Below are positions 44,674-53,813 of a DNA stretch of 64,000 nt, in pieces (positions within the stretch are counted from its first letter, which is position 1; every line of letters begins with the position of its first letter). The position numbers and the translations under genes were made by a program. Location: contig NZ_AVBG01000007.1 in assembly GCF_000770675.1 (NCBI RefSeq), positions 1 to 64,000 on the forward strand, in the 5' to 3' direction. The DNA comes from Pontibacillus chungwhensis BH030062 (GTDB lineage Bacteria; Bacillota; Bacilli; Bacillales; BH030062). Under the pieces are notes generated by a model. It worked only from the letters and a program-made list of their open reading frames with translations. It did no database searches and had not been told where the DNA came from.

Positions 44674-45834
44674 TTACATGGCGTCAATAAGCTCTTGGTC
44701 TTTGCCGAAATAAGTTTCATAAATCGATAGTTTACGGTGATAATCAGCTACTTTTCGATTCGTAGAATATCCAGCAGCGCTTTCTTTCAAATATTCATGG
44801 ATCATTTCAAAAGCAATTGTTTCATTTCGTAAATTACTAACAGCAAGCTTACAAAGAGTTCGGAATCCAGAATCACCTAACTGAGAAAGGCTTCTAGCAC
44901 TCTTCCTTGCAACCTGTTTATCTTCATCTTGAACACCTAGCTCAAGTACTTCTTGATATTTCTTCACGCCAGTCTGGCCAATCCATTCCGCTGTAAACAA
45001 GCGAACTTCTTCATCTTTAAAATTCATGAACTGTTCCATCTGTTGTGCTGTTGAACCTCCAGAGGCAACCATTAGCTTCGCTGCGTTCGTACGAATATCG
45101 TAGTCCTCTGAATTGAGGTGAGGCCTTAGAATGGAATGCATTTCAGCATCAGGCTGATCTCTTAGCCCAAACAGTCCCACTTTCGTTAGCTCTGGATTTG
45201 GTTCCTTTAATAAAGAGATGAATGGCCCGCGTAAATCCAAATCAGACTCTTTGGCAATATCGACAATTAATGGATAGTTATTCTCCTGGTCCTTAGCTAA
45301 ATAATGAATCATATCATTGATTTGCCCTGTGGATGTTGCGGTTTGAGCAATAGATCTGGCTACGATAAAGCGCGTTGAGTCTTTCTTATTCTTGTAGAGC
45401 ATTTTGCAAAGGGTAGGAACAGCCTCCTCGCATCGCATAGCTCCTAAGTTATAAGCAGCTTCTAAGCGAACGTAATGTCGTCCACTCTTCAAACGTTTTA
45501 AATTAAATTCCGTGAGGCCAAGATCTTTGCAAAGCTGTATGAGCTTCCCCCGCTGAGCCCCTGATAGACGCTCGATTCGTTCTACTAACTCACGTTGGAA
45601 GACCTTCTTCTCAAATGTTGTTAGTTCTCTTTTTGGAGTTTGTAACGATTCCCTCGCATCCAATTGTTGAGTAATGTACGTAAAGTAACTTTTATGGTGG
45701 TGCATGACTTGTTCTGTTTTCTTACGGGTTTGTTTCTTCCTCACTTTAATGCCGATAATAATAGATGACATGATTGCCATGAGTCCAGCCAGTACATAAA
45801 TGACATAAAAAGCCGCTTCTAAATTGAAAAACAT
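44674..45834 (-). CDS. Membrane-anchored HEAT-repeat protein
   Basis: 386 residues. One N-terminal helix (about 8-28), a basic juxtamembrane stretch, then several HEAT-like two-helix repeats in the cytoplasm (about 110-350, e.g. VRLEAAYNLGAM, STRFIVARSIAQ, DIRTNAAKLMVA). HEAT arrays bind proteins; this one probably couples the synthase to the pseudo-receiver or to envelope machinery. It lies 20 bp upstream of the synthase gene in the same operon. Confidence 0.85.
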   Translation of the reverse strand: MFFNLEAAFYVIYVLAGLMAIMSSIIIGIKVRKKQTRKKTEQVMHHHKSYFTYITQQLDARESLQTPKRELTTFEKKVFQRELVERIERLSGAQRGKLIQLCKDLGLTEFNLKRLKSGRHYVRLEAAYNLGAMRCEEAVPTLCKMLYKNKKDSTRFIVARSIAQTATSTGQINDMIHYLAKDQENNYPLIVDIAKESDLDLRGPFISLLKEPNPELTKVGLFGLRDQPDAEMHSILRPHLNSEDYDIRTNAAKLMVASGGSTAQQMEQFMNFKDEEVRLFTAEWIGQTGVKKYQEVLELGVQDEDKQVARKSARSLSQLGDSGFRTLCKLAVSNLRNETIAFEMIHEYLKESAAGYSTNRKVADYHRKLSIYETYFGKDQELIDAM

Positions 45835-45847
45835 ACTCAGTCCTCCT

Positions 45848-47926
45848 TTAGTTTGATAAAGCTTCTTTCATATAATAAAAACTACTCTTCTTTCGTTCTG
45901 AATAATTTACTTTGCTCCACTCATCCCATGTGTAGGAGAACGATGTTTCATGCTCTTCTCCAATGAGCGGGAGGAATTCGATTGATTTAACTGATTCAGT
46001 CGTAATGCTTGAAGATTCCTTTTGATCTGGATAGCTGACAACCTTTCGCTGACTAGGATCAGAAAAGCCAAGTAACGCCCAAGGAATCTTCATCTCAATG
46101 ACGTTTCCTTTCATTTCCCAAAAAGCTTGCGGATCGTAATCCTTACTTTTGAAAGCTCCTGCGTCTCCTCTCTTTAACCCTCCAACGCCCACATCTTCAA
46201 ACGGATGGGCATGTCTTGTGTTAGGAGGTTCAAATTTAAGACTTACAGGTAACTTCCATGGAACGAACTTTTGATCTGGTGACGGTTGAGCAGCTTGCTC
46301 GTCTTTATACAAACGGTGATGAGGGTCATAGCCTGATGAAAGCTTAACCTCACCCTCTTCACCACTTAACGTAATGAGCGCCTCGACTCCTATTTCAGAA
46401 GAAGAAACATCTGAGCCTCCAGGCAATGTATTCACACCTAAGCGAAATGGCTCACTAGCTATTTCATAATCTTCCGAAAATCTAGCGTTCATGTAGACAA
46501 ACCCTTCATCATGTGTGAAAGAAATAGTTTCTATAGGGCCATTCTCTACATCGTGTGTTTGAACTTTCTTAAGCTCGCCCCACTCCTCATTGCTACCGTC
46601 AATTCGAATATCATCTTCTAGGCCTGGGTACATGCCAATAAGTCCGTAAGATGTTTCGCTAGATAAATAGTTAAACCAATACGCTCGCCGACCTTGTTCC
46701 ACATAGGGCATGGTGTTCCATGTTTTTTTAAACCATTCATCCTGCCATGTGAAAAGGGCAACTCCTGCATAGCCTTCATCGGCGATCAGCTCGTACAGCT
46801 CTGCGTTCATCTTCCCTTGCTCTTCTTCGCTATGCCCTCCCTGGTCACGATTGTACCGACCTAAGTGGGCGACACCGAGCGAAGATGGTAAACCGAACTC
46901 GGTAATCATGATGGGCATTTCCTTATGATACTCTTTCAATTCTTTAAGGTAGCCTTTATAAGCGTCTGGTTTGCCCTCTTCATTTAACACATTCTTATAG
47001 GCCTTCCCCAGTCTTAAAAAATCGGGGTAGTAAGGATAGGCATGGAAGGAAGCAAAATAGCCCCCGTCCCAGTCCTGCTCCTTTATATGAGTTGCGTCAA
47101 CGCTCACCCTGTCTTCCATAATGAGTGGTTCTTCAGGGTGTTCTAGCGGATCTGTCGTCACCCAATTTGTAAACGTCATCGGATGCTGCCACCCTTTTTC
47201 CTTTTCCAGTTGAGCTGTGTAATCTAAGAGTTCCGAGAGCCAAGATTCAAATGGGTTCGCCTCGTTTGTTGCTCTGAACGACTCCCCCTTAAATACATCC
47301 TCACCTTCGTGAGTTTTGTTTGTGTTTTGAACCATTTTTGGATCCCACTCTGTTCCTAAATGCCAGGCGAGCAAATACGGCGCTGCATTTGTATCAAATG
47401 TCCCGCTTGCTTTCCCTGCATTTTCTTTGATCGTAGTCTCTCCGTAGACTGCTCCAACCGCTCTTTCAATTTCCTCTTTAAAAGCAGCTGTTACTTCAGG
47501 GGCTCGTGCATCATCTGTTTCACGTAGTTGCTCTACCGGTGACCATATCCCTTGAATGAAATAAAGAGGATCTTCAGGATGATTTTGGTTGAATTCTACT
47601 AGTGATTCATAAAACACCGGTTCGTGAATGGTGTAAATGCGGACGGTATTGACTCCCATATCCTTCATGCTTTTAAACCAACGTTTATACGTCTCTTGAT
47701 CAAGAGGGAGTGATCCGGGATAGTAGCCCGGAAGAGTTGCTCCCAGGTTCACCCCTTTAACAGTAAGAGGCGACCAGGATTCATTTTGATAGATTTCGAT
47801 TGTTTGTTGTTGGGTACGAAATTTCATCTTTGTACCGTCTTGCATTGTTTTACTCTCTACGGGCTTACTCGTTGACAACAACGTATAGCTAATCGTTAAA
47901 ACAACTGCAAGAAGGAAAGTACCCAC
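45848..47926 (-). CDS. Membrane-anchored TIM-barrel glycosidase of the exopolysaccharide operon
   Basis: 692 residues from a GTG start. One N-terminal anchor, then a barrel domain (about 50-430) in which LGTEW and ITEFG stand where GH2/GH5 clan enzymes have their acid/base and nucleophile Glu. A C-terminal beta-rich domain (about 450-690) resembles carbohydrate-binding or sugar-sensing modules. First gene of the operon. A strong GGAGGGGG lies about 33 bp before the GTG with in-frame codons between but no ATG/GTG/TTG, so the true start may be non-canonical upstream. It could cut or release the nascent polymer; inferred. Confidence 0.8.
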   Translation of the reverse strand: MGTFLLAVVLTISYTLLSTSKPVESKTMQDGTKMKFRTQQQTIEIYQNESWSPLTVKGVNLGATLPGYYPGSLPLDQETYKRWFKSMKDMGVNTVRIYTIHEPVFYESLVEFNQNHPEDPLYFIQGIWSPVEQLRETDDARAPEVTAAFKEEIERAVGAVYGETTIKENAGKASGTFDTNAAPYLLAWHLGTEWDPKMVQNTNKTHEGEDVFKGESFRATNEANPFESWLSELLDYTAQLEKEKGWQHPMTFTNWVTTDPLEHPEEPLIMEDRVSVDATHIKEQDWDGGYFASFHAYPYYPDFLRLGKAYKNVLNEEGKPDAYKGYLKELKEYHKEMPIMITEFGLPSSLGVAHLGRYNRDQGGHSEEEQGKMNAELYELIADEGYAGVALFTWQDEWFKKTWNTMPYVEQGRRAYWFNYLSSETSYGLIGMYPGLEDDIRIDGSNEEWGELKKVQTHDVENGPIETISFTHDEGFVYMNARFSEDYEIASEPFRLGVNTLPGGSDVSSSEIGVEALITLSGEEGEVKLSSGYDPHHRLYKDEQAAQPSPDQKFVPWKLPVSLKFEPPNTRHAHPFEDVGVGGLKRGDAGAFKSKDYDPQAFWEMKGNVIEMKIPWALLGFSDPSQRKVVSYPDQKESSSITTESVKSIEFLPLIGEEHETSFSYTWDEWSKVNYSERKKSSFYYMKEALSN

Positions 47927-47963
47927 CCCGATCTTCTTTCCTGAGATAACTCTTGCCCCCTCC

Positions 47964-48353
47964 TGTATAAGAAGTGTAGTTACATTTCCTTGTTTTTCTT
48001 TGTCTGTTGATTTGTTCTTGAAAATTATCTAACAAACATTTAACTTATAATTGCTACTTGCCTTAGCACAGTTAATAACGTAACACGGTTCGACACTCAC
48101 ATCTTCGAAAACCCGGTTTCGGAATCACGAATTTACGTTGCGTTGCCCCCCTGATTCGGGTTTCGGCACTCGAATAAGAAGGGATCACGCATGCAGCTTA
48201 ATCCCTTGTCATTACTGGATTAAGTAGTTTTTGCGGGGGCTGTAAATGGTTCCGAAATGCGGGGTTTTGAAAATGGGAGAACGATTCCAGAAGTGAAGCG
48301 CTTTCAATAAGATGTACCGTTTTACGACATTATTTGCGGGATGGAGGAACACA
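47964..48353. other. Divergent regulatory region of the exopolysaccharide locus
   Basis: 390 bp between two divergent genes. It holds an 8-bp-arm hairpin CTTAATCC / GGATTAAG (48198-48225) and a pair of similar segments (CCGGTTTCGGAATCACGAAT at 48113, CGGGTTTCGGCACTCGAAT at 48157). A cre-like site TGAAGCGCTTTCA, one base shorter than consensus, lies at 48294-48306. No riboswitch class could be matched and no strong promoter is certain. Confidence 0.5.
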
Positions 48354-50051
48354 ATGAGAAAGTCTTTTTATTTGTTTTTGTTAACAGGGGTCGTCTTTAT
48401 TTTACTTGGGTTTAAGCATTCACCAGACACAGATCACGCAATGTATGTTCACAAAGAGCAACTTGCCTCAGAAGGAGATCAAGTTCTTAAGGCAGCGAAA
48501 GATCAGCAAGTCACCGTTCTATACGTTGAACTGGATCAAACCAAATCTGATTCTTTCTACCAAAGCTTTATTAGACAAGCTAGCGAAGAAGGAATTGCTG
48601 TATACGCATGGGGCGGGAATCCTTCTTGGGGGCTTACGACTCATCAGGACATGGTCACAGAATTTGCACAATGGGTTAAATCTTATAACTCACAATCAGA
48701 GAAAAATTCCAAGTTCAAAGGGGTTAATATCGATATTAAAGCGTACCACTTACCTGAGTGGGATGCGGACCAAGAGCGCGTTTTAAAAGAGTGGAAGGAA
48801 AATGTAAAGGCTCTTACCGAGGAAACAAGTGATTCGGAATTAGACGTTACAGCGACCATTCCTTTCTGGCTTGATGCACTTGTAACACCAGGCACGGATG
48901 GGCAACCTTTTCACGAATGGATGATCCGTCAATTTGATCAAACAACGATTCTAGCTTTCAGGGAAACACTTGAAGGAGACAATGGCATTATGTCGCTCAT
49001 TGAAACAGAATTAGCGACAGCGGATGAGATTGGACGTCCTCTTTTGATTGGGGTCACCTTAGAGGACACTGGCCTTGATTACGTTTCGTTTGCAGAAGAA
49101 GGAATTGCAGATATGAATATGCACTTAGGGGTCCTTGAAGAGCACGCAGGAGACTATTCAAGTTACAGTGGGACAGCTTTTCAGAGCTATCAACATGTGA
49201 AAGATCAATTGAATCTCGATCCTGAAGAACCAATAGAGTCAGAAGAAGGACATGAGACTGTGCGAGGAACTTATATATGGGAAGCAGAACGTTTAATTCA
49301 AGAAGAAGACGAGATTTTAGCGTTTGCGAAAGAACAAAACATCAACTTTATATACGCGCGTCTCGACTTACGTGAATCCTTTTCTTCCTATAGCGGATTC
49401 GTTCAGAAGGCAGAAGAAGCAGGCATTGAGGTACACGCAATGGGCGGTCATCCAACATGGGCCAAGGAGAGCGAACGCTTTCGAATAAAGAGATTAACTG
49501 ACTACGTGAAAGCCTACAATCAAAATGTATCAGAAACATCTAAATTCCAAGGCATCCATTTAGATATTGAGCCATACGTCTTAGACGAGTGGGATCAAGA
49601 TAAGAAAGATCTATTAGCGCAATGGATCCGTAACTTAGAATTCTATGTTGAAGAAACAAGGCGCGACTCAAACCTTGAAGCAAGCATGGACCTTGCGATG
49701 TGGTTTGACGAAGAACCAGCACCAGGCAAAGGGATACCATTCAACCGATGGGTTATCCGGACGATGGATCACACATCTGTCATGGCCTTTCGCGACTTCA
49801 CCGAAGGCGCTGGGGGTATCATGTACATGGCAGAGGAAGAACTTCAGCACGCAGCTGAATTAAACAAAGAAATCTTACTCTCGGTTGAGATGAAAGAAAA
49901 TCCGTACGTGAACCACATTTCATTTTACGAAGAAGGCGCAGCCTATATGGAACAAGAAATCGATCAACTAAACTCAAAGTTATCAGACCATCCAACCTAC
50001 AACGGCACACTCGTCCACTCCTACAAATACTGGACCACCGCCAAACCATAA
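48354..50051 (+). CDS. Secreted or anchored protein with two DIEPY-type TIM-barrel domains
   Basis: 565 residues from the ATG behind GGATGGAGG. An N-terminal signal or anchor (about 4-22) is followed by two tandem copies of the domain found alone at 36913-37821, roughly residues 30-290 and 305-565. In copy 2 the putative catalytic strand reads HLDIEPYVL; in copy 1 it is NIDIKAYHL, Lys replacing the acidic residue. Copy 1 thus looks catalytically dead and may bind polymer. It is transcribed away from the exopolysaccharide operon and sits at its border, so a role in processing the same polymer is inferred. Confidence 0.8.
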   Translation: MRKSFYLFLLTGVVFILLGFKHSPDTDHAMYVHKEQLASEGDQVLKAAKDQQVTVLYVELDQTKSDSFYQSFIRQASEEGIAVYAWGGNPSWGLTTHQDMVTEFAQWVKSYNSQSEKNSKFKGVNIDIKAYHLPEWDADQERVLKEWKENVKALTEETSDSELDVTATIPFWLDALVTPGTDGQPFHEWMIRQFDQTTILAFRETLEGDNGIMSLIETELATADEIGRPLLIGVTLEDTGLDYVSFAEEGIADMNMHLGVLEEHAGDYSSYSGTAFQSYQHVKDQLNLDPEEPIESEEGHETVRGTYIWEAERLIQEEDEILAFAKEQNINFIYARLDLRESFSSYSGFVQKAEEAGIEVHAMGGHPTWAKESERFRIKRLTDYVKAYNQNVSETSKFQGIHLDIEPYVLDEWDQDKKDLLAQWIRNLEFYVEETRRDSNLEASMDLAMWFDEEPAPGKGIPFNRWVIRTMDHTSVMAFRDFTEGAGGIMYMAEEELQHAAELNKEILLSVEMKENPYVNHISFYEEGAAYMEQEIDQLNSKLSDHPTYNGTLVHSYKYWTTAKP

Positions 50052-50059
50052 GCTTCACC

Positions 50060-50130
50060 CAACTAAAGCGTGCCAGACACCCTCTGTTGCTTTAACGCAC
50101 TGATGGGTGTCTGGCACGCTGTGTTGCTTT
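50060..50130. repeat. GTGTCTGGCAC dispersed repeat, locus 6
   Basis: AAAGCGTGCCAGACACCC and GGGTGTCTGGCACGC in opposite orientation. Confidence 0.8.
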
Positions 50131-50140
50131 AACGTAAGAA

Positions 50141-50195
50141 AGAGGGACAGGCACCTGCACGGTTTTACTGTGCGACCCGGTGCTTGTCCCTCTTT
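50141..50195. terminator. Bidirectional terminator between the TIM-barrel gene and comA
   Basis: AAGAGGGACAGGCACC pairs with GGTGCTTGTCCCTCTT (one G-T), followed by a T run; convergent genes on both sides. Confidence 0.85.
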
Positions 50196-50207
50196 TTTAA
50201 GGTTTTT

Positions 50208-50894
50208 TTATTCGTTTATCTCTTCATCCGAAATAATGCCAAGTTGTTTAGACTTTAATACGGCTTCAGCTCTTGATTTCACCTGCAATTTCTTAAAGAT
50301 CTCAGTAAGATTGTATTCAATGGTACGCTGGCTTTTAAAATGATCACTTGCAATTTCCCGGTTGCTTTTACCTTTAGCCACTTCAATTAAAATTTTCTGT
50401 TCTCTCGAGTTTATGGACACATCTTCCTGAATCTCTTCTTGTTCTTCTTCTACTTGCTCTTCCTTACCACCTTGGTCCACTTGCACTTCCATTCGGCGAA
50501 GCTGTTTGAACAATTGAATCGGCAATATAACCTTCCCTTTTAATACCGATCGTATAGAAAGAATCAACTGATCCCTTGGTTCTGTTTTATTTATGAACCC
50601 AGAGGCTCCTGCCTCAATGAGCGTGTTAAAGTATGGCCCAATATCATACCCTGTGTAAATTAAGATCGGCGCCTCTTTCCCAAGAGCACGAACTTCTTTA
50701 ACAAGTTCAATGCCATTCATCCCTCGCATACGAAGGTCAAACAGCATAACATCAAATTCCTGTTCCTGCACAAGCGGCAATGCCTTCCCAGCGGCATCAA
50801 CAATGGTCACTTGCATATCTTCTTCTTTTTCAATCATCACTTTTGTACCTTCCCCAACAGAAGGATGGTCGTCTACTAGTAATATACGAATCAT
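50208..50894 (-). CDS. comA: ComA-type response regulator
   Basis: 228 residues. Receiver domain (1-120) with VDDHPSVGEGTKVMIE closely matching ComA, phospho-acceptor Asp in LFDLRM, and YTGYD and NKTE segments like those of ComA. An acidic linker (about 135-160, rich in Glu) is longer than in B. subtilis. A LuxR/NarL-type DNA-binding domain ends the protein (LTPRE-like NSREQKILIEVAKGKSNREI). The ATG at 50894 follows GGGGAGAG. It completes the comQXPA cassette but is separated from comP by 512 bp with two palindromic elements. Confidence 0.9.
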   Translation of the reverse strand: MIRILLVDDHPSVGEGTKVMIEKEEDMQVTIVDAAGKALPLVQEQEFDVMLFDLRMRGMNGIELVKEVRALGKEAPILIYTGYDIGPYFNTLIEAGASGFINKTEPRDQLILSIRSVLKGKVILPIQLFKQLRRMEVQVDQGGKEEQVEEEQEEIQEDVSINSREQKILIEVAKGKSNREIASDHFKSQRTIEYNLTEIFKKLQVKSRAEAVLKSKQLGIISDEEINE

Positions 50895-50999
50895 GTACGT
50901 CTCTCCCCACAAGTTAAGCTTAAATTGTCTATATATTTATTAGGTCTCCGTTTATGGATGTTGTAGCTGAGGTAATTACAGATGGGCCGTTACGACGAA

Positions 51000-51140
51000 G
51001 AGTGCTAGGGCAGGATTGGGGACCACTCGCTTTCCTGCGGGGAGCTGGGGAGCCTCCTCAATCGCTTCGCTCTCTGCGGGGTCTCCCCTAGGCTCCTTAC
51101 CCCGCGGGAGTCTCGCAGTCCCCAATCCTGCCCTGACATA
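51000..51140. repeat. Large palindromic intergenic element A
   Basis: GC-rich imperfect palindrome. Outer arms GATTGGGGAC / GTCCCCAATC, inner arms around ACTCGCTTTCCTGCGG and CCGCGGGAGTCTCGC. The inner part is shared with element B in inverted orientation, while the outer arms differ. No convincing gene. Confidence 0.75.
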
Positions 51141-51201
51141 AAGTGGGTTAACGGCCTCGCAACTGAAATGGTGCTTGGAATCCCCTACCACTCAATATGG
51201 T

Positions 51202-51386
51202 GATGTTTTTGTTTCTCCCAACTAAGCAAAGGTGGACCGGGGAAAATGCGAGACTCCCGCGGAAAAACGGGCTTCCGAGATCCCGCAGAGAGCGCATGCG
51301 AACGAGGAAGCTCGGGAGTTCGTCCGCAGGAAAGCGAGTGTTTTCCCCGGTCCACCTTACTCCCCTCTCAAGCAAACAAAAACATC
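51202..51386. repeat. Large palindromic intergenic element B
   Basis: Bounded by perfect 13-bp inverted repeats GATGTTTTTGTTT (51202-51214) and AAACAAAAACATC (51374-51386). Inside are GGTGGACCGGGGAAAA / TTTTCCCCGGTCCACC and the GCGAGACTCCCGCGG ... CCGCAGGAAAGCGAG core, inverted relative to element A. Open frames across it are by-products of the palindrome. Confidence 0.8.
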
Positions 51387-51423
51387 AGACTAATAAACTT
51401 ACCTCACCTATCATCCAACAATA

Positions 51424-53739
51424 CTATTCCATAAACAAAGCCATCGAAAGTTCTAACCCACCTTCTTCAGAAGATAGGAACTCGACGTGCCCTTCTAAGC
51501 TTCTCACACGCTGCTTGATTCCGGTGAGCCCCATACCTTTCGATAAATCTTGCTTGTTTTGATCCGGTAAACCAACACCATTATCTTTATAATTCAACAC
51601 AATCATACCTCGATCACTCTTCAACTCAAATTCTACAAAACTAGCACCAGAGTGCTTAGAGGCGTTATTGAGCAGTTCCTGAACGACGCGGTAGATGGCG
51701 AGGGAGTGCTCATGATCAAGGGACGCCCTAAATCCTTCTGAATGGAAATCGACTTGGTAATCAGACCTCATACGGTAGTAGTCCATGAGCTGACTTAATG
51801 CTTCTACTATTCCTGTTTCTCTTAAAAACGGAGGTCTTAGGAACGTACACGTTTCCCGGATCTGTTGAACAACACCAAGCAATCCTTCTTTCACTTCTGA
51901 TAATTCCTTCTCAAATTGATCTGGCATCTCTTTATCATCCATCATCGCTTCTATTTTCCGGTACCACACGAGCTGTTCCTGAAGCGCTTCATCGTGCAGA
52001 TCAGAGGCTAGGCGGGCACGTTCTTTCTCGGATAAATTAAATAACAAGCGAGATAACCAGAGAGGTGCATCGGTATTTTGATACATCGAACGCTTTAACT
52101 CCTCTGTCACCCCTTCAATGAGCTGGAAGTTTTCATACACGATACTTGTATAATGAGCAAGCATTTGAAGCCAGTGCCGTTCATCTTCGTTGAAAGGAGT
52201 ATGGTTCACTTTCTGATCCACCCACAACAAGTAAAGCGCATCGTTACTCTCACTCACAAGAAAGCACATGCCTTGATGAATCTTTACAAAGTCACCAGGC
52301 GCTTTCATCCGGATTCGCTTATCGACATTCTCACGTAAAGCAATAATGGAGATCGTCTCATCCCCTTTAATCTCCTTCACATCCCATGTGTCTTTGCCAT
52401 ATTTCACAAGCGATACCCGATTGACGGGCAGAACAGACTTGACTTCCTCAATTAAACGGTCATCAAGCTCATCCCGATTTAACAATTTCGATAAATCTTT
52501 AGAGAATCGATCAAGGCTAACCTGATAATTGAACTTCTCCCCAAACAACTTAGGGCGTATATGTAATTTATCCTCGAGGTAAAATAACAAGCCAAAGGAT
52601 ACATATAGCAAGATCGCAATACGAATCCACTGCACGACTGTAAACGAAGTGGCGACAACGAGAATACCAAGTATGAGTACAGTAAAGACAAGCGATAAAA
52701 AGGAATAATAACGAATTCTACTATTGATAAAATCAATATCAAATAACCGATTCGATAAAATAAGATATAAGAAAAATAACGGTAAAAATAACAAGAACAC
52801 CGATGTAATCGAAGCTGGTATAATATCGATTCCAATAATCGCACTCGGCATCGCTGTCAACAAAATAAAGGGAAGGAAAGAGATCACAAGCCCAAAAATC
52901 ATATTTTGAAAAACAGCTTTATGAGTCGTCTTCCGGTAACTAATGTAACGTGTAATTAAAATATATAAACACAAAAAGATCCCAAATGAAAAACCAAACA
53001 GCTGCAGCTGCCTAATCAGCGAGTACTGATCCCCAACCGGGATAAAGATCGAATAGGTATCAATCAAAACGATAAGTAAATTAATCGTATAAAGAGATAC
53101 AAGCATTCTTTTACTGACTAGCTTAATCGCATATCGTTTAAAATAATGACTTAAAAAATGCAAGAATACAGCTGGAACTAATAATAAGGACAGGCCATTA
53201 ATAAAGCGAGCCAAATCATCTGTTCTGGCCGAAGCTCCGGCACTTATATACCCATATCCCACAACAAGCAGAAACGCCGAAAACATCAACGCTGCCCGAT
53301 CATCCCTCTTTTTCATGTAAATAAATGCACTAAACGTAAAGAGCACAATAAACACAAGAGCCGGTATGACCGTATGATAAAGAAGCGTACTTGATAATAG
53401 GAGCTCTTGATTGTCTGCCTCATACTTCACTGAACCGTCCTCTTGCCCCACTGTAATTTTGGAGAAGTTATCAATAACTCCGAACTTTCGGATTGAGCGA
53501 TGGGCGCCAGGGGAAATCCCATTTAGACCTACAATTTTATCCCCCTTTTCAATGCCCTCTTCACTTGCCCAACCAATTGGATCGACATTTGTTACAACCC
53601 ACTCGCCCTGATCATTTTTCTTAACATTTAAACCAACATAGGGTTCTGTTATCGTTACATAGGACAGATAGAACGCTACAGCAACGATGGCGATCCCTAC
53701 TAATAGAATGGTGCGAGTACTCTGACGATGAATTTGCAT
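51424..53739 (-). CDS. comP: ComP-type sensor histidine kinase
   Basis: 771 residues, the same size as B. subtilis ComP (769). TM1 (about 10-30), an extracellular PDZ-like domain (about 35-115), then a block of some nine helices (about 120-390) that senses the pheromone, a GAF-like region and the kinase. The phospho-acceptor His582 lies in SDLHDEALQ and the ATPase has NNASKHSG and DNGVGLP. AAAGGTGG precedes the ATG. It is encoded after comX, a terminator-like stem lying between them. Confidence 0.93.
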   Translation of the reverse strand: MQIHRQSTRTILLVGIAIVAVAFYLSYVTITEPYVGLNVKKNDQGEWVVTNVDPIGWASEEGIEKGDKIVGLNGISPGAHRSIRKFGVIDNFSKITVGQEDGSVKYEADNQELLLSSTLLYHTVIPALVFIVLFTFSAFIYMKKRDDRAALMFSAFLLVVGYGYISAGASARTDDLARFINGLSLLLVPAVFLHFLSHYFKRYAIKLVSKRMLVSLYTINLLIVLIDTYSIFIPVGDQYSLIRQLQLFGFSFGIFLCLYILITRYISYRKTTHKAVFQNMIFGLVISFLPFILLTAMPSAIIGIDIIPASITSVFLLFLPLFFLYLILSNRLFDIDFINSRIRYYSFLSLVFTVLILGILVVATSFTVVQWIRIAILLYVSFGLLFYLEDKLHIRPKLFGEKFNYQVSLDRFSKDLSKLLNRDELDDRLIEEVKSVLPVNRVSLVKYGKDTWDVKEIKGDETISIIALRENVDKRIRMKAPGDFVKIHQGMCFLVSESNDALYLLWVDQKVNHTPFNEDERHWLQMLAHYTSIVYENFQLIEGVTEELKRSMYQNTDAPLWLSRLLFNLSEKERARLASDLHDEALQEQLVWYRKIEAMMDDKEMPDQFEKELSEVKEGLLGVVQQIRETCTFLRPPFLRETGIVEALSQLMDYYRMRSDYQVDFHSEGFRASLDHEHSLAIYRVVQELLNNASKHSGASFVEFELKSDRGMIVLNYKDNGVGLPDQNKQDLSKGMGLTGIKQRVRSLEGHVEFLSSEEGGLELSMALFME

Positions 53740-53761
53740 AGAACCACCTTTTTAACGAGAA

Positions 53762-53790
53762 AAAATAGCCAGAGCATCCCTGGCTATTCC
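53762..53790 (-). terminator. Terminator between comX and comP
   Basis: AATAGCCAG / CTGGCTATT stem with TTTTTT after it in the minus direction, 24 bp past the comX stop and 22 bp before the comP start. It should make comQX mRNA more abundant than comP mRNA. Confidence 0.85.
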
Positions 53791-53813
53791 TTCTACAAAA
53801 TCGATTGTTTCCT

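Noticed and set aside
48336-48352. ComA box (TTGCGG...) upstream of the two-domain barrel gene
   Set aside because: Only the left half TTGCGG is present; the expected CCGCAA partner at 4 bp is absent.
48000-48353. c-di-GMP or c-di-AMP riboswitch controlling the exopolysaccharide locus
   Set aside because: The region has a CACGCA and a G-rich stretch, but the remaining conserved blocks of either class are missing on both strands.
51197-51562. 121-codon plus-strand frame between comA and comP
   Set aside because: It runs through palindromic element B into the antisense of comP and has no ribosome site.
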